Assembly (NCBI GenBank): GCA_035315345.1
Contig: DATFYA010000114.1
Coordinates: forward strand, 1 to 52,750
Origin: Candidatus Methylomirabilota bacterium
GTDB taxonomy: Bacteria > Methylomirabilota > Methylomirabilia > Rokubacteriales > CSP1-6
Direction of reading: 5' to 3'
DNA: 52,750 nucleotides
Shown here: one piece after another, positions 44,801-52,453 of the stretch
How the letters are laid out: the number at the start of each line of letters is the position of its first letter
Numbering within the stretch: position 1 is the first letter of the stretch
Notes under the pieces: model-generated
Database searches by the model: none
Told to the model about the DNA's origin: nothing
Seen by the model: the letters and a program-made list of their open reading frames with translations, nothing else
Position numbers and translations under genes: made by a program

Positions 44801-45346
44801 GCGCGCGCCTCCCTGCTTGACCGCCTCGGTCGCCGCATTGAACACGCGCAGGAACGACACGGGTCCCGAGGCCCGCCCGCCGGTGGAGTGCACCACGTCG
44901 TCCTTGGGGCGCAGCCGCGAGAACGCGAAGCCGGTGCCGCCTCCGGACTGCTGGATGATGGCGGCCGCCTTCACCGACTCGAAGATCTCCTCCATCGAGT
45001 CGCCGACCGGCAGGACGTAGCAGGCCGAGTACTGCAGCGCGTTCTGCTTGCCCGCGTTCATCAGCGTGGGCGAGTTGGGCAGGAAATAGCCCTCCACCAT
45101 CATGTCGTAGAACGCGGTGGCGACCTCCGAAACCGCGGCCTCGCTGCGCCCGAACCGACCTTCTGCGGTGGCGATGGCGAGCGCCACGCGCCAGCACATC
45201 TCTTCCGGGGTCTCGCGCACGAGGCCGTCCTCGCGCGCGAGATAGCGCTCGCGTAGCACGCGCAGCGCAGGCTCGGACCAGCGCCCCATCTTCGAGGGGC
45301 GCGCCTCGTCGGGCGTGACCTTTTTTCCGACGTCCTTCTCTTCCAC
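41804..45346 (-). CDS. nrdJ: Adenosylcobalamin-dependent ribonucleotide reductase NrdJ, intein-containing
   Basis: Class II reductase making deoxyribonucleotides by B12 radical chemistry. The 1180-residue precursor holds a 411-residue intein, leaving a 769-residue enzyme. Extein motifs are LPNSPTLMNAG, LQYSACYVLPVGDSMEEIF, QSGGGTGFAFSRLRP, KQGGARRGANMG, the active-site NPCGEQPLLPNDACNLGSVN (rejoined only after splicing), ATVTTIAPTGTISMIAG and a C-terminal Cys-rich tail (CRECG, CKKCLSCGFNEC) that regenerates the active site. A TSCPD-like domain precedes that tail (ETPIGTAFITVNDNGGGEP). The start is GTG 45346 with a GGGGGTC upstream. Activity depends on both cobalamin supply and protein splicing. 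Confidence 0.96.
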   Translation of the reverse strand: MEEKDVGKKVTPDEARPSKMGRWSEPALRVLRERYLAREDGLVRETPEEMCWRVALAIATAEGRFGRSEAAVSEVATAFYDMMVEGYFLPNSPTLMNAGKQNALQYSACYVLPVGDSMEEIFESVKAAAIIQQSGGGTGFAFSRLRPKDDVVHSTGGRASGPVSFLRVFNAATEAVKQGGARRGANMGILRVDHPDILEFIECKLDGGVINFNISVAATDVFMEALAADREYDLINPRTGQVTGRLRARDVFARIVRAAWRTGDPGMIFIDRINRSPANPTPELGLIEATNPCLDGDVLVATDRGLLRMERLAADFQAGGIAVKVDQRLLPARLMVWEGTHDVPLSAYGEGCLPISQAFCTGERETVTVRTAAGYALTCTPDHRLMTDRGWVAAADLRVGGDRVWIQSDPGAFAIGRALPSPAPAEFIGRNGRRYRHALPTEWSGDLGFVLGWLVGDGWLRSSAASYPRVGFVFGREDRAALERIAALMDAWHGRPSRVWTRARGVKHLMYAGKFFAAFFEGLGVRAVKAGDKTVPAALFHAPRSAVVGFLQGLFSAEGTVRENPKTNRSWIALSSRSRTLLQGVQLLLLHLGIKSQVMDRSRPRREGLFGYRAKAGRFRSYGSDGTLFELGIFGKSRGRFLREVGFSNDKQRRLEPVRYAGSYVQKFSDPVAAVEPAGRRPVFDLTEPQSHSMIANGLVVHQCGEQPLLPNDACNLGSVNVAKFAVERSGRWEIDWSELERVVRLAVRFLDDVIEVNPYPLPQVDEMVKANRRIGLGIMGWADLLFTLGIPYDSEEALELAERLMGFISEKGHDQSIRLAEERGPFPHWSRSIYQHGRPRRNATVTTIAPTGTISMIAGCSSGIEPVFALAFEHRVKGPDGERVLPFFSETFERLARDQGFHSEGLMAEVARRGSLGEVPGVPAAAREVFKTAHEVDAVWHVRHQAAFQKYTDNGVSKTINLPESATEEDVAAAYRLAWDLGCLGLTIFRDGSKGRQVLNVGLRGEGSGPAPAQRGVKPRPHSLTGTTYRMETPIGTAFITVNDNGGGEPFEVFVQVGKGGSDTMAVAEALGRLVSLVLRLPSPLTPRRRLEEAISQLSRIGGGQPTGFGAAKVLSLPDALARTLAEHIGVPRGESAQGQGARAMPLRRVGDLCRECGQATLVYEEGCKKCLSCGFNEC
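43238..44470 (-). mobile_element. Intein with LAGLIDADG homing endonuclease inside NrdJ
   Basis: In-frame 411-residue intein, precursor residues 293-703. Splicing blocks: Cys1 in CLDGDVLVAT, block B TPDH (88-91), block F RPVFDLTEPQSHSMIANGLV and the terminal VVHQ followed by +1 Cys. The last residue is Gln, not the usual Asn. The endonuclease domain carries two dodecapeptide motifs, LGFVLGWLVGDGWL (155-168) and VVGFLQGLFSAEGTV (255-269), both with acidic catalytic residues, so it may still be active. It is inserted between NP and CGE of the active-site loop, so the +1 residue is the catalytic cysteine. Confidence 0.95.
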
Positions 45347-45371
45347 TCCGGACCCCCTTTGGTCGCCCCAG

Positions 45372-45388
45372 ACCCGGCCCAGCCGGGT
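45372..45388 (-). promoter_or_regulatory. Hairpin in the nrdJ mRNA leader
   Basis: Perfect seven-base stem ACCCGGC / GCCGGGT with a three-base loop, in the predicted 5' leader about 15-20 bases before the nrdJ ribosome binding site. It could affect translation initiation; no known riboswitch class is matched. Confidence 0.35.
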
Positions 45389-45442
45389 ACTTCGGGTGGT
45401 AGGCCCGACCCGAGAGACACCTGTACGTGGGGGACGAGCCAG

Positions 45443-45471
45443 ACTATCTCACAAACTTGACTACCGTCCAA
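45443..45471 (-). promoter_or_regulatory. Possible sigma-70-type promoter of nrdJ
   Basis: Minus strand: -35 TTGGAC (45471-45466), 17-base spacer, -10 GATAGT (45448-45443). The expected leader is about 90 bases. It overlaps the efflux promoter on the other strand. Confidence 0.4.
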
Positions 45472-45484
45472 AGGTCCTTACAAT
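45457..45484 (+). promoter_or_regulatory. Sigma-70-type promoter of the TolC-MacAB operon
   Basis: Plus strand: -35 TTGACT (45457-45462), 16-base spacer, -10 TACAAT (45479-45484); each hexamer is one mismatch from consensus. One of the best promoters in the window. The predicted leader is about 185 bases. Confidence 0.65.
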
Positions 45485-45675
45485 TGGCCGGAATTGACTC
45501 CTCGAGGCGCCTTTTCATTCCCGCAGCCGGCGGGCCGCCCCTCCGCTGATGACCCGCTCGTGAAGGTGCGCAGGACTCGAGGCTGATGTTTATCTCCACG
45601 CGGTTATGCCATGCTCGAAGCGTGCTTTCCCCGCCGTGCGGCGGAACGCGAACCCCTACGACAGGGAGATCCGGC

Positions 45676-47148
45676 ATGATGCAGGTGCGCTTCCGTCTTC
45701 TCCTGGCTCTGGCCCTGACCCTGGTGGCGTCAGCGGCGCCGGTCGGGGCCCAGACCCCCGCGCCGACCACTCCGGCGCCGACCGGCCCCACGCCGGTCCC
45801 GGGTACCAGCACCATGCCGGCGCCGGCCACCCCGGCCATGGCGATGCCGCCACGCGAGCCGCTGACCCCGCCCGCCGGAATCCGCCCCTTCGCGACGCCG
45901 CAGGAGATCGTCGGCCGCGAGCTGGGGCTCGAGGAAGCGGTGAACATCGGGCTCGAGAACGCGCCGGTGATCGTGGCCCGCATCGGCGACTACATCGCGG
46001 CCCAGCAGCGCGTGAACCAGGCGCTGAGCCCGATGTTCCCGCAGCTCAGCAGCAGCGGGAACTTCGGTCGCGCCCGGCAGATCAGCCCGGCCAGCGGCGG
46101 CTCCGCCACCAACGACTTCGGCTCCATCAACGCGACCCTCTCCCAGCTCCTGTGGGACTTCGGCCGGACCTGGGCCGCCAAGGACGTGGCCAAGTACACC
46201 GCCGACGCGGTCAAGGAGCTGCTGGAGACCCAGAAGCTCGACATCGCGCAGCTCGTGAAGACGCAGTACTTCACCCTGCTGCTCTCCAAGCGGCTGGTCC
46301 AGGTCAACCTGGCCGCCCTCGAGCGCGCCGAGGTCAACCTGCGCAGCGCCCAGGGATTCTTCCAGGTCGGCACCCAGCCGAAATCGTTCGTGACCCGCGC
46401 CGAGGTCGATGTGGCCAACGCGCGCGTGAACGTCATCCGCGCCCAGAACGCGGTGAACCTGGCCCGGGTAGCGCTCAATACCGCGATGGGGATCGCGATC
46501 AACTCGCCCACCGAGGTGCGCGACCTGCTCTCGTACCAGCAGTACCCGACCGACCGGTCGCAGCTCGTCTCGGAGGCGCTCCGAAACCGGCCCGAGTACC
46601 GTCAGGTGAGGGCCCAGTTCGACGCGGCGGAGGCGTCGGTGCGGCAGACGTTCCGCGACTTCTTCCCGAATCTGTTCGCGAGCGGGACGTACGGGATCGC
46701 CGGGGTGTCCGGCGGGCCGGCCTTCAACCAGCGGGTCACCAACGGCTTCGTCGACTACGGCAACCAGTGGAACGTGGGCCTGACGCTGAACTGGAACATC
46801 TTCGACGGCGGCAACCGCATCGCCCGTTACAAGGAGGCCAAGGCCAACGTCGAAGCCTCCCAGGCGCGCGTGCGCGACACCGAGCTGCAGATCTGGCAGA
46901 ACGTGGAGCAGTCGTACCTGAACCTGGGCGAATCCGAGGCGCGCATCGGCGCGGCCCAGAAGGCGGTGGAGTCGGCGGGCGAGAACTACCAGCTGGCGCG
47001 CGGGCGCTTCGACGCGGGGGTGGCCAACATCATCGAGCTCACCGACGCGCAGCTGGCCCTGACCCAGGCGCAGTCCGACGAGGCGCAGGCCCTCGCCGAC
47101 TACCGGATCGCGATCGCGCGGCTGGAGCGCGCGCTCGGCCGACACTAG
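45676..47148 (+). CDS. TolC-family outer membrane efflux protein
   Basis: Outer-membrane channel of a tripartite efflux pump. The 490 residues include a signal peptide (about 1-27, FRLLLALALTLVASAAPVGA), a Pro/Thr-rich linker (APTTPAPTGPTPVPGTS), and two homologous TolC repeats with long alpha-hairpins (QRVNQALSPMFPQLSSSG; LTLNWNIFDGGNRIARYKEA). The end, ELTDAQLALTQAQSDEAQAL, is typical of the family. First gene of the efflux operon; the MacA-like gene starts 34 bases downstream. ATG 45676 follows AGGGAGA, with a second ATG next to it. Confidence 0.93.
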   Translation: MMQVRFRLLLALALTLVASAAPVGAQTPAPTTPAPTGPTPVPGTSTMPAPATPAMAMPPREPLTPPAGIRPFATPQEIVGRELGLEEAVNIGLENAPVIVARIGDYIAAQQRVNQALSPMFPQLSSSGNFGRARQISPASGGSATNDFGSINATLSQLLWDFGRTWAAKDVAKYTADAVKELLETQKLDIAQLVKTQYFTLLLSKRLVQVNLAALERAEVNLRSAQGFFQVGTQPKSFVTRAEVDVANARVNVIRAQNAVNLARVALNTAMGIAINSPTEVRDLLSYQQYPTDRSQLVSEALRNRPEYRQVRAQFDAAEASVRQTFRDFFPNLFASGTYGIAGVSGGPAFNQRVTNGFVDYGNQWNVGLTLNWNIFDGGNRIARYKEAKANVEASQARVRDTELQIWQNVEQSYLNLGESEARIGAAQKAVESAGENYQLARGRFDAGVANIIELTDAQLALTQAQSDEAQALADYRIAIARLERALGRH

Positions 47149-47182
47149 GAATACTCGCCGCCGCCGGCTCGTCGAACCAATC

Positions 47183-48565
47183 GTGAAGCGTCGGCTCTTC
47201 TGGATCATCGGCATCGTGGTCGCCGCCGGGCTCATCACCGGGGGCTACCTCTACACCCAGGGGATCGGGGCCCGCCCGGCCTTCCGCACTGCCGCGGTGA
47301 CCCGCGGTCCCCTGACCTCCGCGGTATCCGCGACCGGCACCCTCAACGCGGTGATCACGGTCCAGGTGGGCTCGCAGATCTCGGGCCAGATCAAGGAGCT
47401 GCACGCCGACTTCAACTCGGTGGTGAAGAAGGATCAGCTGATCGCCCGCATCGACCCCGAGTCGTTCGAGGCCAAGGTCAACCAGACCAAGGCGCAGGTG
47501 GACGCGGCGCGGGCGTCGGTGCTGAACCAGCAGGCGGTGGTCGAGAAGACCCGGGCCGATCTCGAGAACGCCCGCGCCGCCCTGGCCGCCAGCCGAGCCA
47601 ATACCGCCAAGGCCCGGGTGACGGTGGTCGACTCCAAGCGCACCCTCGGTCGCAACCACGACCTGCGCACGCGCGGGCTCATCGCCCAGGCCGATGAGGA
47701 CACCGCGCAGGCCGCCTACGACTCCGCGGTGGCCCAGCAGGAGGCGTCCAAGGCCCAGGAAGAGGCCCAGGCCTCCGCGGTCCGCTCGGCGGAAGCGCAG
47801 CTGCGCGTGGCCGAGGCGATGCTGACGAACGCCAAGGCCCAGGTCGCTCAGAACGCGGCCGCGCTCCGGCAGGCCCAGGTCGACCTCGACCGCACCTTCA
47901 TCCGCGCCCCGGTGGACGGCGTCGTGGTCGGCCGCAACGTGGACCGGGGCCAGACCGTCGCCGCGAGCCTGCAGGCGCCCACCCTGTTCACCATCGCTCA
48001 GGACCTCCGCAACATGCAGGTGGACACCAACGTCGACGAGGCCGACGTCGGCCGCGTCAAGCTGGGCCAGAGCGTGACCTTCACGGTGGACTCCTTCCCG
48101 GGCCGCACGTTCAGCGGCGAGGTCGTGCAGATCCGAAAGGCGCCCCTGGTCGTGCAGAACGTCGTCACGTACGATGTCGTGGTGAGCGCCAAGAACCCGG
48201 ACCAGCGCCTCCTGCCCGGCATGACCGCCAACGTGCGCATCGTGATCGAGCAGAAGGACAACGTGATGCAGGTCCCGAACGCGGCGCTGCGCTTCCGCCC
48301 GCCCGGGGTCGAGGCCACCGAGCGCGAGCGCCCGGCGCGGCCGTCCGGAGGCGGTCGGGCCGGGGGTCCTCCCGCGGGGCGGGTATGGATCGTCGGCACC
48401 GACGGCAAGCCGACCGCCGTTCCGCTCCAGCTGGGCATCGGCGATGGCACCTACACCGAGATCGCGAAGGGCGACCTCAAGGAGGGCGAGCAGGTGATCG
48501 TGGGCCTCGCCATCCCGGGCGAGCGTCCGCCGCAATCCGGGTCCGCCCCGCGCATACGGCTCTGA
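47183..48565 (+). CDS. MacA-like periplasmic adaptor (membrane fusion protein)
   Basis: Inner-membrane-anchored adaptor linking the MacB-type transporter to the TolC-like channel. The 460 residues comprise an N-terminal helix (about 5-25), a biotinyl-lipoyl half ([20 protein letters not shown]), a long coiled-coil hairpin of about 150 residues, the returning lipoyl half ([19 protein letters not shown]), a beta-barrel ([20 protein letters not shown]) and a membrane-proximal domain. An insertion [18 protein letters not shown] interrupts the barrel/MP junction. GTG 47183 start. It ends one base before the ATPase gene. Confidence 0.93.
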   Translation: MKRRLFWIIGIVVAAGLITGGYLYTQGIGARPAFRTAAVTRGPLTSAVSATGTLNAVITVQVGSQISGQIKELHADFNSVVKKDQLIARIDPESFEAKVNQTKAQVDAARASVLNQQAVVEKTRADLENARAALAASRANTAKARVTVVDSKRTLGRNHDLRTRGLIAQADEDTAQAAYDSAVAQQEASKAQEEAQASAVRSAEAQLRVAEAMLTNAKAQVAQNAAALRQAQVDLDRTFIRAPVDGVVVGRNVDRGQTVAASLQAPTLFTIAQDLRNMQVDTNVDEADVGRVKLGQSVTFTVDSFPGRTFSGEVVQIRKAPLVVQNVVTYDVVVSAKNPDQRLLPGMTANVRIVIEQKDNVMQVPNAALRFRPPGVEATERERPARPSGGGRAGGPPAGRVWIVGTDGKPTAVPLQLGIGDGTYTEIAKGDLKEGEQVIVGLAIPGERPPQSGSAPRIRL

Positions 48566-48566
48566 G

Positions 48567-49346
48567 ATGGCGGAGGCCCTCATCCGCACCGAGGCCCTCG
48601 TGAAGGACTACCATCTCGGCTCGCGCAAGATCCACGCGCTCCGAGGCGTCTCGGTGGCCATCCGGCCGGCGGAGTTCGTGGCGGTCATGGGGCCGTCGGG
48701 CTCCGGCAAGTCGACCTTCATGAACCTGCTCGGCTGTCTGGACACGCCGACCTCGGGCCGCTACCACCTGGACGGGCTCGACGTATCGCGCATGGGCGGC
48801 GACGCGCTCGCGCGGGTGCGAAACGAGAAGATCGGCTTCGTGTTCCAGACGTTCAACCTGCTGCCCCGCACCACCGCGCTCGAGAACGTGGAGCTGCCGC
48901 TGCTCTACAGCGCGGCGCTGCCCCGGGACCGGCAGGCCCGCGCCCGGGCCAAGCTGGCCGCGGTCGGCCTCTCCGAGCGCGAGCATCACCATCCCGCGCA
49001 GCTGTCCGGCGGCCAGCAGCAGCGGGTGGCCATCGCGCGGGCCCTCATCAACGAGCCGGTGCTGATCCTGGCCGACGAGCCGACCGGCGCGCTGGATTCA
49101 CGCACCAGCGTCGAGATCATGGCGCTGTTCCAGGACCTGAACCGGGAGGGCATCACGGTGGTGGTGGTCACCCACGAGGCCGACATCGCGCGCTACGCCG
49201 GCCGCGTCCTGAGCTTCCGCGACGGTCACCTCACGCGCGACGAAGCGGTCCGCGACCGGCTGGTCGCCCGCGACCTTCTCGCCACCCTGCCCCAGGGTGA
49301 GCAGGCCGACGAGGAGGACGTGGAAGCCGAGGCGGCCTCCACATGA
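48567..49346 (+). CDS. MacB-like ABC transporter ATP-binding protein
   Basis: Cytoplasmic ATPase of a MacB/LolD-type exporter. The 259 residues carry Walker [12 protein letters not shown]-loop [20 protein letters not shown] (LolD/MacB-like), signature [15 protein letters not shown], Walker [17 protein letters not shown] and H-loop [13 protein letters not shown]. The C-terminal 30 residues are acidic ([12 protein letters not shown]). In E. coli MacB the ATPase and membrane parts are one chain; here they are two genes overlapping by ATGA at 49343-49346. Confidence 0.95.
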   Translation: MAEALIRTEALVKDYHLGSRKIHALRGVSVAIRPAEFVAVMGPSGSGKSTFMNLLGCLDTPTSGRYHLDGLDVSRMGGDALARVRNEKIGFVFQTFNLLPRTTALENVELPLLYSAALPRDRQARARAKLAAVGLSEREHHHPAQLSGGQQQRVAIARALINEPVLILADEPTGALDSRTSVEIMALFQDLNREGITVVVVTHEADIARYAGRVLSFRDGHLTRDEAVRDRLVARDLLATLPQGEQADEEDVEAEAAST

Positions 49347-50575
49347 ACCCGCTGGCCAGCGCGCGCATCGCGGTGCGGGCCCTGCGGGTCAACAAGCTGC
49401 GCAGCGCCCTCACCATGCTGGGCATCGTGATCGGGGTGGGCGCGGTCATCACCATGGTGGCGGTGGGCGCCGGCGCGCAGGCGCGAGTGGCCGAGCAGAT
49501 CCAGAGCCTGGGCGCGAATCTGATCATCATCTGGCCGGGCACGGTCAACCTCTCCGGCGTCCGGCTCGGTGCGGGCGCCCAGGCCTCGCTGTCCGAGGAC
49601 GACGCGTGGGCGATCCAGAGCGAGATCCCTCTCGTGGAGGTGGTCGCTCCGCACTCGCGCGGCAGCGCCCAGGTCGTGTACTCCAACCTCAACTGGGCCA
49701 CCGTCATCCTGGGAGTGACGCCGGAGTACTTCTCGGCGCGGGACTGGGACGTGATCTCGGGACGGATCATGACCCAGGAGGAGGTAGACGGCGCCTCCAA
49801 GGTCGCGCTGGTGGGCCAGACGGTGGCCCGCAACCTGTTCGGCGAGGAGGATCCGCTCGGACAGGTGATCCGCATCAAGAAGGTGCCGTTCACGATCATC
49901 GGGATGATGGACCGCAAGGGCCAGACCACCTACGGCCAGGACCAGGACGATCAGATCCTGATCCCGCTGTCCACCGCCAAGAAGAAGGTCCTGGGCGGCA
50001 ACCTGGCCAAGGGCCGCGCGGTCGGGACCATCTCGATCAAGGTCCGCGAAGCCTCCATGATGAAGGAGGCCGAGAACGAGATCCGGGCGCTGATCCGGCA
50101 GCGTCACCGCCTGCTGCCCCATCACGAGGACGACTTCAATCTGCGCAACCTGTCCGAGGTCCTCGAGTCGCAGGAGGCGTCGTCCCGGGTGCTGACCGTG
50201 CTGTTGGCCGCCATCGCTTCGGTTTCGCTCCTGGTAGGTGGAATCGGTATCATGAACATCATGCTGGTCTCGGTCACGGAGCGGACGCGCGAGATCGGCC
50301 TGCGGATGGCGGTGGGCGCCCGGGGCCGGGACATCCTCGCCCAGTTCCTGGTGGAGGCGGTCACCCTCTCGCTCATCGGCGGCGCCATCGGCGTCGGCGC
50401 GGGCCTCCTGGGCTCCTACGCGATCGCCTACTTCGCGGAGTGGCGCACCCTGCTCCAGATCGACGCGATCCTGGTAGCGTTCGGCTTCTCGGCGGCGGTC
50501 GGCATCTTCTTCGGCTTCTATCCGGCCCGCAAGGCGGCGAGCCTCAATCCGATCGACGCGCTGAGATACGAATGA
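49343..50575 (+). CDS. MacB-like ABC transporter permease
   Basis: A 410-residue type VII ABC membrane subunit with four membrane helices. The N-terminal helix ([20 protein letters not shown]) precedes a periplasmic MacB_PCD domain of about 220 residues, and a C-terminal FtsX domain has three helices ([20 protein letters not shown], the cytoplasmic [39 protein letters not shown]). It uses ATP-driven conformational change to push substrates from the periplasm into the TolC-like channel. Macrolides, peptides or lipids are possible; the sequence does not say which. Confidence 0.95.
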   Translation: MNPLASARIAVRALRVNKLRSALTMLGIVIGVGAVITMVAVGAGAQARVAEQIQSLGANLIIIWPGTVNLSGVRLGAGAQASLSEDDAWAIQSEIPLVEVVAPHSRGSAQVVYSNLNWATVILGVTPEYFSARDWDVISGRIMTQEEVDGASKVALVGQTVARNLFGEEDPLGQVIRIKKVPFTIIGMMDRKGQTTYGQDQDDQILIPLSTAKKKVLGGNLAKGRAVGTISIKVREASMMKEAENEIRALIRQRHRLLPHHEDDFNLRNLSEVLESQEASSRVLTVLLAAIASVSLLVGGIGIMNIMLVSVTERTREIGLRMAVGARGRDILAQFLVEAVTLSLIGGAIGVGAGLLGSYAIAYFAEWRTLLQIDAILVAFGFSAAVGIFFGFYPARKAASLNPIDALRYE

Positions 50576-50943
50576 TCGGCCGCCGATGGCTGGCGGCCGG
50601 CCTCCTGTTCGCTCTCGGCACCGCCGCCCACGCGCAGACGTTCACGCCTCAGTCGCCCTCCCGTCTCTCGGTGAGCTTCACCGCCGAGCGCGTGGGCAGC
50701 GGGCGGGTGCTCGTCTACGGCGAGGTGCGCAACGGCACCAACGCGACCTGCGAGCGGGTGATCGTGGGCGTCGAGGGGCTCGACGAGAACGGCCGGGTCG
50801 TCAGCCGCGGCCGCGGCTACGTGTTCGGCGTCGTGCCCCAGCGGGGCAGCTCACCGTTCGAGGTCCGGCTGTCCTCGCCCGGCACCGAGAAGCGCTATCG
50901 GGTCGAGATCGAGTCCTTCCAGTTCTCCTCGTCCGGCAACTGA
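50572..50943 (+). CDS. Small secreted FxLYD-like protein
   Basis: A 123-residue protein with a signal peptide (about 1-22, WLAAGLLFALGTAAHAQ) and one beta-sandwich domain. The pattern GRVLVYGEVRNGTNATCERV, VGVEGLDENGRVVSRGRGY, then VPQRGSSPFEVRL resembles FxLYD-type domains that sit on the cell surface or in the periplasm. The ATG overlaps the permease stop (ATGA), so it is translated with the efflux pump and may associate with it. It has one Cys and no lipobox. The function is unknown. Confidence 0.78.
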   Translation: MIGRRWLAAGLLFALGTAAHAQTFTPQSPSRLSVSFTAERVGSGRVLVYGEVRNGTNATCERVIVGVEGLDENGRVVSRGRGYVFGVVPQRGSSPFEVRLSSPGTEKRYRVEIESFQFSSSGN

Positions 50944-50953
50944 TCGTCTCGAG

Positions 50954-51556
50954 GTGAAGAAGCGGAAGCCTGCGCGTCCTCGTCGCTCCCCGGACCGGCG
51001 GCGGCGCGCGAAGCGCGCCCGGGCTCGGGCCCTCCGGACGTCGCCGGTCCCGCCTCCCGCCCCCGTCCCGCCGGCGCCGGCCCTGCCGCCGCCGTCGATC
51101 GGGCCGGTCGCCACCCAGGTGGAGCAGCATGGCCTGCCGGTGGTCGCCGAGCTGGGACGCGTGGTCCGAGGATCGGGCGCCGGCCGCGAGAAGCTGGAGC
51201 GGGCGATGCGGATCCTGTTCGCGGCCTATGGAGCCGACGATCCGGACTTCGCCGGGCTGTTCCTCACCGGCTGGGCCCGCGCGCGCCACGACAAGCAGTT
51301 CCGGCTCACCCTCGCCTGGCAGCGCGAGCAGATCCGCCTCTGCATCGAGGAGATCCTGAGCGAGGGCGTCCGGACACGTGGATTCCGCCGCGATCTGGAC
51401 GTCGGCGCGCTGGCGATGGTGATCGTGGGCGCCGCCGAGAGCTGTCTGCTGCAGGCCGCCACCGAGGGCGGCAGCGTGACCGGCGACCGCGTCATCCAGA
51501 GCCTGCTCGCTCTGACCGACGCCGGGGCGAGCGGCGGGCCGCTCAGCGGGGCTTGA
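50954..51556 (+). CDS. TetR-family C-terminal-domain protein lacking the HTH
   Basis: A 200-residue protein whose residues 60-190 look like the ligand-binding/dimerisation domain of TetR regulators (KLERAMRILFAAYGADDPDF, RLTLAWQREQIRLCIEEIL, GALAMVIVGAAESCLLQAA). In place of the 45-residue helix-turn-helix it has a very basic stretch (RSPDRRRRAKRARARALR) and a Pro-rich linker (VPPPAPVPPAPALPPP). It therefore cannot bind DNA in the usual TetR way. It starts with GTG 50954, 11 bases after the FxLYD gene, and is the last gene of the efflux operon. The 3' end overlaps the convergent VOC gene by 14 bases. Confidence 0.78.
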   Translation: MKKRKPARPRRSPDRRRRAKRARARALRTSPVPPPAPVPPAPALPPPSIGPVATQVEQHGLPVVAELGRVVRGSGAGREKLERAMRILFAAYGADDPDFAGLFLTGWARARHDKQFRLTLAWQREQIRLCIEEILSEGVRTRGFRRDLDVGALAMVIVGAAESCLLQAATEGGSVTGDRVIQSLLALTDAGASGGPLSGA

Positions 51557-51920
51557 GCTCGATCCGGTAGCCGTCCGGATCCTGGATGTACAGCGATGGC
51601 CCCGAGCCGAATGCGCCGCGTCGATCCACGATCTCCGAGTCGATGGTGACGCCCCGGGCCCGGAGACGATCGCGCACCGGCGCCAGATCCGGACAGCGGA
51701 TCGACAGGCAGAAGTGGTCGAGCCCTCCCCCGGTGCCGCGCTCGCCGGGCAGCAGATCGATCAGGTGCTCGCCGAATCGCATCTGCACGAGCGCGATGCG
51801 CTCGTTGACGTGGTCCAGCTTGCAGCCGAGCATCTCCTCGTAGAAGCGCCGCGAGACCGCCTGGTCCCGGACGTGCAGCACCACGTGGTCTAGACCGAGC
51901 GGCTCGAACCCCTGGCTCAT
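51543..51920 (-). CDS. VOC (glyoxalase/dioxygenase) superfamily protein
   Basis: A 125-residue single-chain vicinal-oxygen-chelate protein with two beta-alpha-beta-beta-beta modules. The opening GLDHVVLHVRDQAVSRRFYE has the first metal His, LDHFCLSIRCPDL supplies another, and LYIQDPDGYRIELKPR near the end has the conserved Glu. Members include glyoxalases, fosfomycin-resistance enzymes and dioxygenases, so the substrate is open. Its ATG at 51920 overlaps the stop of the DUF4149 gene (ATGA). Confidence 0.9.
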   Translation of the reverse strand: MSQGFEPLGLDHVVLHVRDQAVSRRFYEEMLGCKLDHVNERIALVQMRFGEHLIDLLPGERGTGGGLDHFCLSIRCPDLAPVRDRLRARGVTIDSEIVDRRGAFGSGPSLYIQDPDGYRIELKPR

Positions 51921-52360
51921 CGGCGCACCCCCAGCACCACGAGGCACAGCACCCCCGCGATCATGGTCACTCCGTTCAGCGCACCCGAGACCCGGTGCAG
52001 TCGGGCGAAGATCAGCGCCTCCAGGGTCCCGGGATGGCTGATCGCCGCGCGCGCGGCATGGGCCGCCGGCAATATCGCGAGCCAGGCATAGAGCGTGGCC
52101 GCGAGCATCACGGCCACCAGCAGCAGCGGCAGCCAGTCCCCGAGCCGAAGCCGCCCCAGCGCGGCGCGGGCGACGAGCGCCGCGAGCGCGACCGCGCCGA
52201 GGGCCGTGCCCCCCAGGTAGTAGCGCGGAAAGATCACGCTCACGAAGCGGCCCGCCGCCTCGCGATCGAGCGTGGTGAACGCGGCGGGCGCCACGATTCC
52301 CGCGAAGAACACCATCACCGAGAGCCACGCGAGGACCGCGCCCGCCGCCACGATCTTCAT
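51917..52360 (-). CDS. DUF4149-type integral membrane protein
   Basis: A 147-residue protein with four hydrophobic helices (about 5-27, 48-68, 75-98 and 123-143) and the family-like segment PAAFTTLDREAAGRFVSVIF followed by PRYYLGG. The function of this family is unknown. It is translationally coupled to the VOC gene. ATG 52360 lies nine bases from the predicted -10, so its mRNA may be leaderless. Confidence 0.85.
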   Translation of the reverse strand: MKIVAAGAVLAWLSVMVFFAGIVAPAAFTTLDREAAGRFVSVIFPRYYLGGTALGAVALAALVARAALGRLRLGDWLPLLLVAVMLAATLYAWLAILPAAHAARAAISHPGTLEALIFARLHRVSGALNGVTMIAGVLCLVVLGVRR

Positions 52361-52368
52361 CGGGGCCT

Positions 52369-52397
52369 ACGATATAGGCCGCGGGCCGGCATCGCAA
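52369..52397 (-). promoter_or_regulatory. Possible promoter of the DUF4149-VOC operon, near-leaderless
   Basis: Minus strand: -35 TTGCGA (52397-52392), 17-base spacer, -10 TATCGT (52374-52369). The transcription start would fall about two bases before the ATG at 52360. Confidence 0.45.
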
Positions 52398-52410
52398 GGC
52401 GAGCGACGCG

Positions 52411-52439
52411 TTGACAGCCCGCGTGCGGGCCCCTAGGAT
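52411..52439 (+). promoter_or_regulatory. Sigma-70-type promoter of nth with palindromic spacer
   Basis: Plus strand: perfect -35 TTGACA (52411-52416), 17-base spacer, -10 TAGGAT (52434-52439). The spacer contains the perfect palindrome GCCCGC-GT-GCGGGC (52417-52430), a possible operator. The start codon follows about eight bases after the expected start of transcription. Confidence 0.65.
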
Positions 52440-52453
52440 CGGGCGCGAGTCCC

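Larger units (their letters stand above)
45347..45675. other. Divergent nrdJ / efflux-operon intergenic region
   Basis: The 329 bases hold overlapping divergent promoters (45443-45471 minus, 45457-45484 plus) and a hairpin in the nrdJ leader. No B12-box typical of a cobalamin riboswitch was seen. The plus-strand leader (about 185 bases) shows no clear regulatory fold, and the AGGGAGA before the TolC-like gene ATG serves as ribosome binding site. Confidence 0.55.

Noticed and set aside
45347-45675. Cobalamin riboswitch controlling nrdJ
   Set aside because: No B12-box-like sequence or typical extended fold was found in the leader; only a simple hairpin is visible.
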